A stretch of DNA of 37,799 nt from JBDTNK01 sp039933775 (lineage in GTDB: Bacteria > Chloroflexota > Limnocylindria > QHBO01), in NCBI GenBank assembly GCA_039933775.1, contig JBDTNK010000015.1, positions 1 through 37,799 on the forward strand. The letters are read 5' to 3'. The notes beneath the pieces were generated by a model. The model was not told where the DNA came from, made no database searches, and saw only the letters and a program-made list of their open reading frames with translations. The position numbers were made by a program, and so were the translations under genes. Shown here piece by piece: positions 25,907-34,353 of the stretch (the first letter of the stretch is position 1; each line of letters begins with the position of its first letter).

Positions 25907-27127
25907 TCAGATGATGGCGAGTTCGCGCCCCACCTTCTCGAATGCAGCGAGACACGTCTCGAGCTCGTCGTGGCTGTGCTCCGCAGTGACGATCGTGCGG
26001 ACGCGACCCTTGTCGGCGGCAACCGTTGGGAAGGTGATGCCCATGGCGAAGACCCCCTCCTCGAAGAGAAGGTCGCTCAACCGATGCGCGAGCGCCCCTT
26101 CGCCCACGATCACCGGGGTGATGGGCGTCTCCGACGCCCCGATATCGAAGCCGAGGCGCGCCAAACCGGCCTTGAAGAAGCGGGTGTTCTCCCACAGCCG
26201 ATCGAGCAGCTCGGGTTCGGACTCCATGACATCGATCGCCGCGATGCACGCCGCCGCCACGGCCGGCGGGTGCGAGGTGCTGAACAGGAAGGGCCGCGCC
26301 TTGTGCTCGAGCACCGTCCGCAGGCTCGCCGGGCCGGCCACGTATCCGCCGAGCACACCGACCGCCTTCGACAGCGTGCCGACCTGGACCTGCACCCGCC
26401 CGTTGAGCCCGAAATGGTCGACCGTGCCGCGCCCATTGCGGCCGAGGACGCCCGAACCATGCGCATCGTCGATGTACACGATCGCATCGGCCTCCTCCGC
26501 CGCCTCGACGATCTCGGGCAGGCGCGCAATATCGCCGTCCATGGAGAAGACTCCATCGGTGATGACCAGGATGGACCGATGCGCCCCACCTTCGGCGGCG
26601 CGGACCTCGCGCAGCGCTGCGCGCAGCGCGTCGATATCGCCGTGCGGAAAGATCCTGCGCTCCGCTTTCGTGAGCCGGATCCCGTCGATGACGCTGGCGT
26701 GGTTCAGCGCATCGCTGACGATGACCGCGCCCTCGGGTGCCAGGATCGGGATGACGCCGGTGTTGCAGCTGAAGCCGGACTGGAAGGTGAGCGCCGCCTC
26801 GGCGTGCTTGAAGGTCGCGAGCTTCGCCTCCAGCTCCTCGTGCAGGCTCATCGTGCCGGCGATGGTCCGCACCGCACCGGATCCCGCGCCATAGCGCTCG
26901 ACCGCGTCAAGCGCCGCCTGCTTCAGCTTCGGATGCGTGGTGAGGCCCAGGTAGTTGTTGCTCGAAAGGGTGATGACCTCGCGCCCATCGATGACGCAGC
27001 GGCTCTTCTGCTCGCTCTGCACCACGCGCAGCCGCCGGTAGAGGCCCTTTGCCTTGAGCTCCTCGATCTCATCGTCCAGGAAGGCGAGCGGATTGCGAGC
27101 GCGAGCGCGCGTCGGTGCATCGGTCAT
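25907..27127 (-). CDS. kbl: Glycine C-acetyltransferase (2-amino-3-ketobutyrate CoA ligase)
   Basis: A 406-residue PLP enzyme of the alpha-oxoamine synthase family. SSNNYLGLTTHP, YGAGSGAVRTIAGT, DGVFSMDGD, DDAHGSGVLG and GTLSKAVGVLGGY (Schiff-base Lys) are all present. With threonine dehydrogenase next door it would split 2-amino-3-ketobutyrate with CoA to glycine and acetyl-CoA. The start ATG 27127 (MTDAPTRAR) lies 7 nt after TATCCT; the long open frame upstream overlaps tdh antisense-free spacer and is rejected. Related biotin enzymes (BioF) share the fold, but the tdh neighbour settles the call. Confidence 0.95.
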   Translation of the reverse strand: MTDAPTRARARNPLAFLDDEIEELKAKGLYRRLRVVQSEQKSRCVIDGREVITLSSNNYLGLTTHPKLKQAALDAVERYGAGSGAVRTIAGTMSLHEELEAKLATFKHAEAALTFQSGFSCNTGVIPILAPEGAVIVSDALNHASVIDGIRLTKAERRIFPHGDIDALRAALREVRAAEGGAHRSILVITDGVFSMDGDIARLPEIVEAAEEADAIVYIDDAHGSGVLGRNGRGTVDHFGLNGRVQVQVGTLSKAVGVLGGYVAGPASLRTVLEHKARPFLFSTSHPPAVAAACIAAIDVMESEPELLDRLWENTRFFKAGLARLGFDIGASETPITPVIVGEGALAHRLSDLLFEEGVFAMGITFPTVAADKGRVRTIVTAEHSHDELETCLAAFEKVGRELAII

Positions 27128-27134
27128 GCAGGCA

Positions 27135-27140
27135 AGGATA
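27135..27140 (-). promoter_or_regulatory. -10 element for kbl
   Basis: TATCCT on the minus strand ends 7 nt before ATG 27127, inside the 55-bp tdh-kbl gap. It suggests kbl also has its own leaderless transcript. Confidence 0.5.
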
Positions 27141-27182
27141 ACGACGTCGCCTGGTGCGCGGTACCCGGCACCTGGCGTGCGG

Positions 27183-28232
27183 TTACGGAAGCAGGACCAC
27201 CTTGCCCGCGTGGCGCGCGGCGATGAGCTCGAACCCGCGCTCCCAATCGGCGAGATCAAAGCGATGCGTGAGGATCGGCGACACGTCGAGTGCGCCAGAG
27301 CGCAGCAGCGCCTGCGTCCGCTCCCAGGTGTCGTAGATGCGCCGCCCGAAGACGCCGTGGATGCGCAGGCCCTGCTCGATCACCAGGTTGCTGATATCCA
27401 GCCGCACCGGCTGGCCGAAGATGCCGAGCAGGCTGATCCGTCCGCCGCGGGTGATGACCGAGAGCGCCTGGTCCAGCGCCGCCTGAGCGCCGCTCATCTC
27501 GAGCACGACCTCGACCCCGTCGCCGCCCGTCGCCTCGCGGATCCGCCCCGGCGTCGCCGGATCCGAAGCGTCCAGCGCGAGATCCGCCCCCATCGTCCGC
27601 GCGAGGTCCAGGCGGTACAACTCCGTATCGGTCGCGATCACGAGCGAGGCGCCGGCGGCGCGCGCGATGCCAACGGCGCACAGGCCGATCGGTCCGCAGC
27701 CGGTGACGAGGACGCTGCGTCGATCGATCGGCTCCACGAACGCGGCGTGGACGGCGTTGCCCATCGGCTCCTGCAGCGCCACGACGGCGGGGTCGAGCCC
27801 GTTGGATTCGATGGCATTCGCCTCGGGGATCACGACGTACTCGGCGAAGCCGCCATCCACGTGCACGCCGATGACGCGCAGGTTGCGACACAGGTGCTCG
27901 TTGCCGGCACGGCATTGCGCGCAGGTCCAGTCGACGATATGCGACTCGACGCCGACGAGGTCGCCTTCGCGAACGCGCGTCACACCGGCCCCGGCACCGA
28001 CCACGCGGCCGGCGAGCTCGTGGCCCAGGATCCGCGGCGGCACGACGGTTTCGGCGGCCCAGTCGTCCCAGGTGTAGAGGTGGTAATCGGTGCCGCAGAT
28101 GCTGGCGGCCTCCATCCGCAGCAGGACCTCGCCCGCGCCGGGCGTCGGGATGGGCCGTTCGATGAGCTCGGCACCCGGACCTGCGTTCATCTTCGCCAGG
28201 GCCCGCATCGTTCGAACGCCGGCATCGGTCAT
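27183..28232 (-). CDS. tdh: L-threonine 3-dehydrogenase (zinc-type)
   Basis: A 349-residue zinc MDR dehydrogenase oxidising L-threonine to 2-amino-3-ketobutyrate with NAD+. SICGTDYHLYTWDDW holds the catalytic-zinc Cys and the TDH-specific W-D-x-W; GHELAGRVV, GNAVHAAF and VLVTGCGPIGLCAVG (NAD fold) follow. In the structural-zinc lobe, VDWTCAQCRAGNEHLC, the first of four Cys (E. coli Cys93) is Asp. ATG 28232 overlaps the upstream FAH gene (ATGA); ATG 28208 (MRALAKMN) aligns with the E. coli start and puts the catalytic Cys at 38 exactly, so it is a serious alternative. Confidence 0.92.
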   Translation of the reverse strand: MTDAGVRTMRALAKMNAGPGAELIERPIPTPGAGEVLLRMEAASICGTDYHLYTWDDWAAETVVPPRILGHELAGRVVGAGAGVTRVREGDLVGVESHIVDWTCAQCRAGNEHLCRNLRVIGVHVDGGFAEYVVIPEANAIESNGLDPAVVALQEPMGNAVHAAFVEPIDRRSVLVTGCGPIGLCAVGIARAAGASLVIATDTELYRLDLARTMGADLALDASDPATPGRIREATGGDGVEVVLEMSGAQAALDQALSVITRGGRISLLGIFGQPVRLDISNLVIEQGLRIHGVFGRRIYDTWERTQALLRSGALDVSPILTHRFDLADWERGFELIAARHAGKVVLLP

Positions 28233-29107
28233 GAGGTCGTGACGCCCAGAATGCCGATACCCGCCGCGAGCTCGTGGTCCGCGATCCGCGGCAGCTCGTC
28301 GCGCACGGTCGTCTCGACGGCGCCGATCCCCTCGATCTCGCAGCGCAGCCGGTCGCCATCGGCCAGGTAGCGCGGCGGTCGCTGGTAGTGGCCCACCCCG
28401 GCCGGCGTCCCGGTCGCGATCAGGTCGCCGGGTTCCAGGGCGATCACCTGGCTCACGAAGGCGACGATCGTCGGAACGTCGAAGATCATCTCGGCGGTCG
28501 AGCTGTCCTGCCACGTCTCGCCGTTCACGCTGGAGCGCATGGCCAGCGCCTGCGCATCGGCGATCTCATCGCGCGTGACGACAGCCGGACCGATGGGCGC
28601 GAAGCCGTCCGACCCCTTCGCCCGCAGCCACTGCCGGTCCTCGCGCTGCAGGTCGCGCATCGTGATGTCGTTGATGATCGTGTACCCGAAGACGTGGTCG
28701 AGCGCCTCGGATGGCCCGATGTGCGACGCCGCGCGCCCGATCACCACGCCGAGCTCGCATTCCAGGTCGAGCTGTGCCGTCGCCCGTGGCCGCAGCACGG
28801 TGCCACCCGGATCGTTCACCGCGTTCGCGAACTTCGCGAAGAGCATCGGGTAACGCGGCGGCTCGATGTTCTGCTCCCTGCAATGGTCTCGGTAGTTGAG
28901 CCCGATGCAGATGATCTTCCCCGGCCGCGCCAGCGGAGAACGGAGCGTGACCGCCGCGCGATCGACCGGGGCGCCCGGCGTGACCTCGGCGCGCGCCGCG
29001 AGGAGCTCCCCGACATCGGCGAAGCCGTCGGCGCCGCGCAGCTCGCCGGCACGCTCGACGCCGAGACGTCGGCGCCCGTCGGAATCGGTGAACGAGACGT
29101 AGCGCAT
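28229..29107 (-). CDS. Fumarylacetoacetate hydrolase family protein
   Basis: A 292-residue FAH-fold protein. GKIICIGLNYRDHCREQN opens the catalytic domain; LDLECELGVVIG gives two metal-binding Glu, IINDITMRDLQ an Asp, and KGSDGFAPIGPAVV and TGTPAGVGHYQ close the site. Members are Mg-dependent C-C hydrolases, isomerases or decarboxylases (for example 2,4-diketo-3-deoxy-L-fuconate hydrolase or acylpyruvases); the exact substrate is not evident. It precedes tdh with a 4-bp overlap, and its ATG lies inside a GACCGATG word. Confidence 0.9.
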   Translation of the reverse strand: MRYVSFTDSDGRRRLGVERAGELRGADGFADVGELLAARAEVTPGAPVDRAAVTLRSPLARPGKIICIGLNYRDHCREQNIEPPRYPMLFAKFANAVNDPGGTVLRPRATAQLDLECELGVVIGRAASHIGPSEALDHVFGYTIINDITMRDLQREDRQWLRAKGSDGFAPIGPAVVTRDEIADAQALAMRSSVNGETWQDSSTAEMIFDVPTIVAFVSQVIALEPGDLIATGTPAGVGHYQRPPRYLADGDRLRCEIEGIGAVETTVRDELPRIADHELAAGIGILGVTTS

Positions 29108-29113
29108 CGGTCC

Positions 29114-29620
29114 CTACGGCTCGCTGAAATAGGCGCGCGCGGTGGGCCGCAGCAGCAGCGCGACCAGCACGATCGAGAGCACGATGCCGATCGGGATGAA
29201 GAGGATGGCCCAGCCCAGCGCCGCGTCGGACGGCATCCCCAGCAGCGTTGGCGGCAGGCCGGCGAGGACCGGTGCCGGCAGCAGCGCGATGCCGAGCGCG
29301 AATCGATGCGCGATCCGCTTGCGCTGCAGCGCCACGGTGATGCCGAAGATCACGATCGCAAGCTCCGCCATCATGAAGATGCCGAGCAGGCTGAACGGCG
29401 CCTTCTCGGAAAAATCGATGAACCCGATGATCCGTGGCAGGAGCAGCCCGGTCACCGCCAGCAGGCCCAGCGCCCAGCCGAACCAGAGCAGCACGCCGAT
29501 CGGCGTCGGCGGCTCGGTCGAGACGACGGGCCGCTCGTCGATCATCGGCGTCGATGCCACGCTGCCCTGCGGGCGGCGAGCGGCGGGGCGGGTCTTCGAG
29601 CGTGCGTGGGTGCGGCTCAT
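29114..29620 (-). CDS. Small membrane protein of unknown function
   Basis: A 168-residue protein with a basic, Arg/Pro-rich N-terminal tail of about 40 residues and then four hydrophobic segments (around VLLWFGWALGLLAVTGL, FSLLGIFMMAELAIVIFGI, FALGIALLPAPVLAGL and ILFIPIGIVLSIVLVALLL). I do not recognise the family. The start ATG 29620 lies inside a GACCGATG word and 7 nt after TAGCAT. It is the first gene of the unit with the FAH and tdh genes (6-bp gap). Confidence 0.72.
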   Translation of the reverse strand: MSRTHARSKTRPAARRPQGSVASTPMIDERPVVSTEPPTPIGVLLWFGWALGLLAVTGLLLPRIIGFIDFSEKAPFSLLGIFMMAELAIVIFGITVALQRKRIAHRFALGIALLPAPVLAGLPPTLLGMPSDAALGWAILFIPIGIVLSIVLVALLLRPTARAYFSEP

Positions 29621-29627
29621 CGGTCCG

Positions 29628-29633
29628 ATGCTA
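29628..29633 (-). promoter_or_regulatory. -10 element for the small membrane protein/FAH/tdh unit
   Basis: TAGCAT on the minus strand, then 7 nt, then ATG 29620; no Shine-Dalgarno and no clear -35. Confidence 0.5.
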
Positions 29634-29699
29634 GCAACTGGCGCGGCCCGGCGGGTTGCCGCACCCATTGGCGGACCGGGGCGGCGGGCATCGCGACCC

Positions 29700-29729
29700 T
29701 TGACAGGCATCCGCGCACCGACCTATCCT
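29700..29729 (+). promoter_or_regulatory. Sigma-70 promoter of the LacI/sugar operon
   Basis: A consensus TTGACA (29700-29705) and TATCCT (29724-29729) are 18 nt apart. The expected start site is about 29736, right at the edge of the operator. This is the best conventional promoter in the window. Confidence 0.85.
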
Positions 29730-29736
29730 ACCTCTG

Positions 29737-29763
29737 CTAAACCGGTTTAGTGTACCGGTTCAG
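29737..29763 (+). promoter_or_regulatory. LacI-family operator pair
   Basis: CTAAACCGGTTTAG (29737-29750) is a perfect 14-bp palindrome with the central CG typical of LacI-family sites. A second, imperfect copy, TGTACCGGTTCAG (29751-29763), abuts it; the ACCGGT cores are 13 bp apart. Placed at +1 of the promoter, binding would block initiation. Autoregulation by the LacI-family product of the next gene is the natural reading. Confidence 0.85.
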
Positions 29764-29787
29764 TAGGAGGAGAGGATCATTCGACGA

Positions 29788-30921
29788 GTGGCACGCCCAC
29801 GCATCGCGGATGTCGCTGAACGCGCCGGCGTGAGCAAGACCGCGGTCAGCTTTGCATTCAACCAGCCCGAGCACCTCAACGAGACGACGCGCGAGCGCAT
29901 CCTGCTGATCGCGGAGGAGCTCGGCTATCGCCCATCGCCCATTGCGCGGCGCCTCGCACGGCAGCGCACCGACCAGATCGGGCTCGTCGTGCCGCAGTCG
30001 ACGCATGACATCTTCGCCAACCCGTTCCTTCCCGAGCTCGTGCGCGGCATCGGAGACGTGTGCGACGGCGAGGGCATCGCGGTCGTGATCGTGCCGCCGG
30101 TGCGCGGTTCCATCGCGCGTTCTGTCGAGGGTGCGCTCGTCGACGGCCTCATCCTGCTGGGCCTGCCGAGCGACCATCCCGAGCTGATCAAGGTTCAGCG
30201 CGGCGGCCTGCCGGTCGTGGCGCTCGACGTCGAGGCGTTCGGCAATGCCGCGGTCATCGCCGTCGACGACAGCGCCGGCGCCGAGCAGGCGGCGCGACAT
30301 CTTGCCGAGCTGGGTCACCGTGACGTGGCCGTGGTGCTCATCGCGGCGCATGTCGACTCGCCGGTCGATGAGCACGCCGGCATGAGCGCGCGCCGCCTGG
30401 CCGGCATACGGACCGGGTTCGGCCTGGCGCCGGACCAGGACAGCGATGGAACCACGACGCTGCGCGTGGTCTCGACCAGCGTGTCGGAGGAGGGCGGGCG
30501 CGCCGCCTTCGAGATGCTGGCCGCGGACGGCCGCCTCCCGACCGCCGTGATGGCGATGAGCGACATCACGGCCATCGGTCTCATAGCCGCCGCCACCGAT
30601 GCCGGACTGCGGCTGCCGGACGAGCTGTCGGTGACCGGATTCGACGACATTCCCGCCGCGGGTTGGATTCAGCCCCGTCTCACGACCGTCCACCAGCCGA
30701 TCCGCGAGAAGGGGCGGCTGGCCGCGACGCGCTTGATCGAGGCGATCCGCGAGAAGGGCGATCGCCGCGCCGGCACCCAGATCCTGCCGACTCGGCTCGT
30801 GGTGCGCGCATCGACGGCGCCACCACGCAGCCACCCGGCGCCTGAACGTCGCACCCAGACCAATCCACCCCCAATCAGAATCGCAGCGCCCGTGGGGGCA
30901 GGAGGTGATGCGGCGCCTTGA
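29788..30921 (+). CDS. LacI-family transcriptional regulator
   Basis: A 377-residue regulator. The N-terminal HTH and hinge read IADVAERAGVSKTAVSFAFN then IAEELGYRPSPIARRLA, followed by a periplasmic-binding-like sugar domain (QIGLVVPQST, VDGLILLGLPS, TAVMAMSDITAIG, VTGFDDIPAAG). A 30-residue Pro/Arg-rich tail extends past the usual end. GTG 29788 is preceded by AGGAGGAGAGG about 12 nt upstream. The first gene of the sugar operon; it probably represses the transporter and GH13 genes until a glucan-derived sugar binds. Confidence 0.94.
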   Translation: MARPRIADVAERAGVSKTAVSFAFNQPEHLNETTRERILLIAEELGYRPSPIARRLARQRTDQIGLVVPQSTHDIFANPFLPELVRGIGDVCDGEGIAVVIVPPVRGSIARSVEGALVDGLILLGLPSDHPELIKVQRGGLPVVALDVEAFGNAAVIAVDDSAGAEQAARHLAELGHRDVAVVLIAAHVDSPVDEHAGMSARRLAGIRTGFGLAPDQDSDGTTTLRVVSTSVSEEGGRAAFEMLAADGRLPTAVMAMSDITAIGLIAAATDAGLRLPDELSVTGFDDIPAAGWIQPRLTTVHQPIREKGRLAATRLIEAIREKGDRRAGTQILPTRLVVRASTAPPRSHPAPERRTQTNPPPIRIAAPVGAGGDAAP

Positions 30922-31002
30922 GATCCATCGACCACCGCGCTGATCCGAACCGCACGTCAACGAGAAGCAATCCAAAGCACCAGTAAGGTGGACCTGACCG
31001 AA

Positions 31003-32316
31003 ATGTTTCGAAGCGTACTGACCAGATTCCTGCCGCTCGGCGTCGCTCTGACGCTGATCCTGGCCGCCTGTGGCGGTGGGGAGATCGGCGCCTCGGCGAG
31101 CGAGTCGGCGACCGAGCCGGCGACGAGCGACGCCGCACAGCCCTCGGAGTCGGAGGCCGCCGCCTTCCCCGAAGGTGATATCAACCTCGAGCTGTGGACC
31201 AAGGAGGGAGACCCGCAGATCGCGTACGTCCAGTCCCTGGCCGATGCCTACACCGAAGAGCATCCGAACGTCACGATCGACGTCGTGAACAAGGATGTCG
31301 AGCTCCTGCGCGAGGACCTCGTCAACACCGCCCTGTCACCGGACGCAGCTCCCGAGCTGGTCTGGACCGTGGCCGACCATGTCGGTCCGTTCACGGCGGC
31401 CGAGGTCATCCAGTCGCTCGATGACATGGATCTCAGCTCGTACGACGAGCAGGCGCTTTCCGCGGTGCAGGTCGACGGCACCACCTGGGGCGTCCCGATC
31501 AGCAACGGCAACCAGCTGATGCTGTACTGGAACAAGAGCCTCGCCGGTGATGAGGCGCCGGCCGACACCGACGCGCTGGTCGCCACCGCCAAGGAGAACA
31601 CCAGCGGCGACAACTTCGGCCTCGTCTTCAACGAGACCGAGTCGTTCTGGCTTACGCCGTGGCTCGGCGGCTTCGGCAGCACCGTCTTCGCCGATGACGG
31701 CGTCACCCCGACCCTCGACACGCCCGAGATGCAGGCCGCGCTGCAGTTCCTGTACGACCTGAAGTTCACCGACAAGGTGATGCCGTCGGAGTGCGACTAC
31801 GCGTGCGCCAGCGACCTGTTCACGACCGGCGCCGCGGCGTTCATCGTCAACGGCGACTGGGAGCTGGGCAACTACGCCGACAAGCTCGGTGACGACCTGG
31901 GCGTCGGCCCGCTGCCGACGGTGAGCTCGACCGGCGAGAACCCGGCGCCGTACACCGCGGGTGCCTTCTACATGGTGCCCACGGCTGTGGAGGGCGACAC
32001 GCTGACCGTGGTCAAGGACTTCATCACCTGGTCGACGAACGCCGAGAACCAGGTGCAGATGGTCGAGGAGCTGCGTCGCCTGCCGGCCAACGCCGAGGCG
32101 CTGGCCGATCCGATCGTGACCGATGACCCGCTGCTGAAGGGCGCGGCCGACGCGCTCGCCAACGGCACCCCGCAGCCCACCAACGTCGAGATGCGCTGCG
32201 TCTTCGACGCCATGAACACCGGCATCCGGGACGTCCTGGGCGCCGGCAACAGCGACATGGCGGCCGTGACGGCCACCATGCAGAGTGCAGCCGAGAACTG
32301 CATCGCGACCCTCTAG
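31003..32316 (+). CDS. Sugar ABC transporter substrate-binding lipoprotein (MalE type)
   Basis: A 437-residue family-1 solute-binding protein. Lipoprotein signal ends LILAAC (Cys23), then a Ser/Glu-rich tether, then INLELWTKEGDPQIAYV, WTVADHVGPF, WGVPISNGNQLMLYWNK and TTGAAAFIVNGDWELGNY, typical of oligosaccharide-binding proteins. ATG 31003 is preferred over GTG 30988 because AAGGTGG (30985-30991) then lies 11 nt upstream and the signal peptide starts MFRSV. The neighbouring GH13 enzymes suggest maltooligosaccharides as ligand (inference). Confidence 0.92.
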   Translation: MFRSVLTRFLPLGVALTLILAACGGGEIGASASESATEPATSDAAQPSESEAAAFPEGDINLELWTKEGDPQIAYVQSLADAYTEEHPNVTIDVVNKDVELLREDLVNTALSPDAAPELVWTVADHVGPFTAAEVIQSLDDMDLSSYDEQALSAVQVDGTTWGVPISNGNQLMLYWNKSLAGDEAPADTDALVATAKENTSGDNFGLVFNETESFWLTPWLGGFGSTVFADDGVTPTLDTPEMQAALQFLYDLKFTDKVMPSECDYACASDLFTTGAAAFIVNGDWELGNYADKLGDDLGVGPLPTVSSTGENPAPYTAGAFYMVPTAVEGDTLTVVKDFITWSTNAENQVQMVEELRRLPANAEALADPIVTDDPLLKGAADALANGTPQPTNVEMRCVFDAMNTGIRDVLGAGNSDMAAVTATMQSAAENCIATL

Positions 32317-32329
32317 GTTTGACCTTGGC

Positions 32330-32362
32330 CCCGGTACGGTGGCGGCGCGCCGCCGTACCGGG
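32330..32362 (+). other. Intercistronic hairpin between binding protein and permease genes
   Basis: CCCGGTAC pairs with GTACCGGG, and GGCGGC with GCCGCC, leaving a GGT bulge and a 2-nt loop as drawn (in practice a slightly larger loop). A pyrimidine-rich tract (CTCTTCTCGCTT) follows. It may stabilise the upstream mRNA or attenuate transcription so that the binding protein exceeds the permeases. Confidence 0.6.
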
Positions 32363-32394
32363 CGCCTCTTCTCGCTTCGCAGGGAGGCAGATCG

Positions 32395-33444
32395 GTGGAC
32401 GTCGAGAGATCGGTCGCCGCGCTCGGAGAGGTGCTCGTCACCCTCCTCGTCTTCGCGATCATCATCGCCATCCTGGAGGGGGTGCTCTACCTCATCCTGG
32501 TCCGCTGGCTCAAGTGGCGACTGGCCATCCCGATCCTGCTCATCGCGCCCGCAGCGCTTGGTCTGCTGGCGCTCATCATCTATCCGCTCATATGGGAGCT
32601 GAACGTCAGCTTCACGAACATGAGCCTCAACCGCTTCTGCAACCCGGGACTCATCCCTCCTGCCGGCATCGGCGTCGAATGCAAGGGCGACGCCATGTTC
32701 GCGGGGCTCACGAACTACATCAACGTCCTGACCCGTCCGGTGCTGCAGCAGGCTGGCTTCCTGCAGGTCTTCTGGCAGACGATCGTATGGACCTTCTCGA
32801 ACGTCGCGTTCCACGTCGCCGGCGGGCTGGGTCTGGCGCTGCTCCTCAACCGCCAGATGCGCGGCCGCGGCATCTACCGCGCGCTGATCATCCTGCCCTG
32901 GGCCGTGCCGCAGATCGTCTCACTTGCGATCTGGCGCACGGAGCTGAACAGCCAGTTCGGCTTCGTCAACCAGGCACTGGCCCTCATCGGCGTCCAGGGG
33001 CCCAACTGGCTCACCGACCCGACCGCCAATTTCTGGGGGATGGTGATGGTCAACGTGTGGCTGGGCATCCCGTTCATGATGGTCATCCTGCTCGGCGGCC
33101 TGCAGAGCATCCCGCAGGACCTGTACGAGGCGGCTGATATCGACGGCGCCAGCAAGTCGCAGTCGTTCTGGAACATCACGCTGCCGCTCCTGCGCCCGGT
33201 CATGACGCCGGCGATCATCCTGGGCTTCGTGTGGACGTTCAACAACTTCAACGTGCCGTTCGTGCTCAACCAGAACGAGCTCGAGACATCCGACACGCTG
33301 GTGACCGGCCTCTTCCGCGCCGCGTTCCAGTACAACCGCTATGGCTTCGCAGGGGCATACGCCTTCGTCATCTTCGCGATCCTGCTTGTCTTCACGATCA
33401 TCTACGTGCGACGCAGCGGTGCGCTGCGGGAGGCCTACGAATGA
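32395..33444 (+). CDS. Sugar ABC transporter permease (MalF type)
   Basis: A 349-residue permease with an extra N-terminal helix (VLVTLLVFAIIIAILEGVLY region) before the core of six helices. The EAA loop is YEAADIDGASKSQSFWNITLP, which docks on the ATPase. GTG 32395 has GGGAGG 7 nt upstream. It overlaps the second permease by 4 bp. No sugar ATPase is encoded here, so a shared MsmK/MalK-type ATPase encoded elsewhere is likely. Confidence 0.93.
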   Translation: MDVERSVAALGEVLVTLLVFAIIIAILEGVLYLILVRWLKWRLAIPILLIAPAALGLLALIIYPLIWELNVSFTNMSLNRFCNPGLIPPAGIGVECKGDAMFAGLTNYINVLTRPVLQQAGFLQVFWQTIVWTFSNVAFHVAGGLGLALLLNRQMRGRGIYRALIILPWAVPQIVSLAIWRTELNSQFGFVNQALALIGVQGPNWLTDPTANFWGMVMVNVWLGIPFMMVILLGGLQSIPQDLYEAADIDGASKSQSFWNITLPLLRPVMTPAIILGFVWTFNNFNVPFVLNQNELETSDTLVTGLFRAAFQYNRYGFAGAYAFVIFAILLVFTIIYVRRSGALREAYE

Positions 33445-34346
33445 GCGGTCAGACGATCCCGAGCGTCGGCGCCGTGCCGGGGCTGCGGACCAGGCTCACC
33501 GCCGGCGGCGGGCGCGGCGACTCGCCGCTGAAGCGGGCGCTGATCCACGCCACGCTGATCATCGCCTCGCTCATCGCCGTCTTCCCCGTGCTGCGCGTCC
33601 TGAGCGTCGCCGTGCGCCCCGAGGACCGGCTGCTGAGCCGCGATCTCAACCTCATCCCCGAGGGCGCGACACTGGCCTCGTTCGGACACGTCCTGTTCGA
33701 GACCGATTTCCCGCAGTGGATCTTTAACAGCCTGGTGATCACCGTCGGGACATCGATCGTGGGGCTCATCTTCGCCGCTACGAGTGCCTACGGCTTCTCG
33801 CGCTTCAAGTTCCCCGGGCGCGGGGTGGGGCTGACCGCCCTGCTCGCCACGCAGCTCATCCCGGCCACGATGCTGCTGGTGCCGCTCTTCATCCTGGCCC
33901 AGCAGTTCAACCTGGACGGCACGTACCGCGGCCTCATCGTCGCCTACAGCGTGACGAGCGTGCCGTTCAGCGTCTGGATCCTGAAGGGCTACTACGACAC
34001 CGTGCCGATCGAGCTCGAGGAGGCGGCCATGATCGATGGCTGCTCCCGACTGGAGGCTTTCTGGCGCATTCTGCTGCCGCTGAGCACGCCGGCACTGGCG
34101 ATCGTCTTCCTGTTCAACTTCCTGGCCGCATGGAACGAGTTCGTGCTGGCCCGGGTCCTCATCGGCTCACAGACCGACCTGTTCACCTGGCCGCTGGGCA
34201 TCCTGCGCTTCCAGGCACAGTTCCAGACGCAGTGGGGCGACCTGGCGGCGGCGTCGATCCTGATCTCGATCCCTGTGGTGGCGCTCTTCCTGTACAGCAG
34301 CAAATGGCTCATCAGCGGCGTGACGCTCGGCGGCGTGAAGGGCTGA
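33441..34346 (+). CDS. Sugar ABC transporter permease (MalG type)
   Basis: A 301-residue permease with six membrane helices and the EAA loop LEEAAMIDGCSRLEAFWRILLP. The segment FLAAWNEFVLARVL and the C-terminal GVTLGGVKG are MalG hallmarks. ATG 33441 overlaps the MalF-type stop (ATGA) and has GGGAGG 7 nt upstream. Partner of the preceding permease. Confidence 0.94.
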   Translation: MSGQTIPSVGAVPGLRTRLTAGGGRGDSPLKRALIHATLIIASLIAVFPVLRVLSVAVRPEDRLLSRDLNLIPEGATLASFGHVLFETDFPQWIFNSLVITVGTSIVGLIFAATSAYGFSRFKFPGRGVGLTALLATQLIPATMLLVPLFILAQQFNLDGTYRGLIVAYSVTSVPFSVWILKGYYDTVPIELEEAAMIDGCSRLEAFWRILLPLSTPALAIVFLFNFLAAWNEFVLARVLIGSQTDLFTWPLGILRFQAQFQTQWGDLAAASILISIPVVALFLYSSKWLISGVTLGGVKG

Positions 34347-34353
34347 CGGGCCG

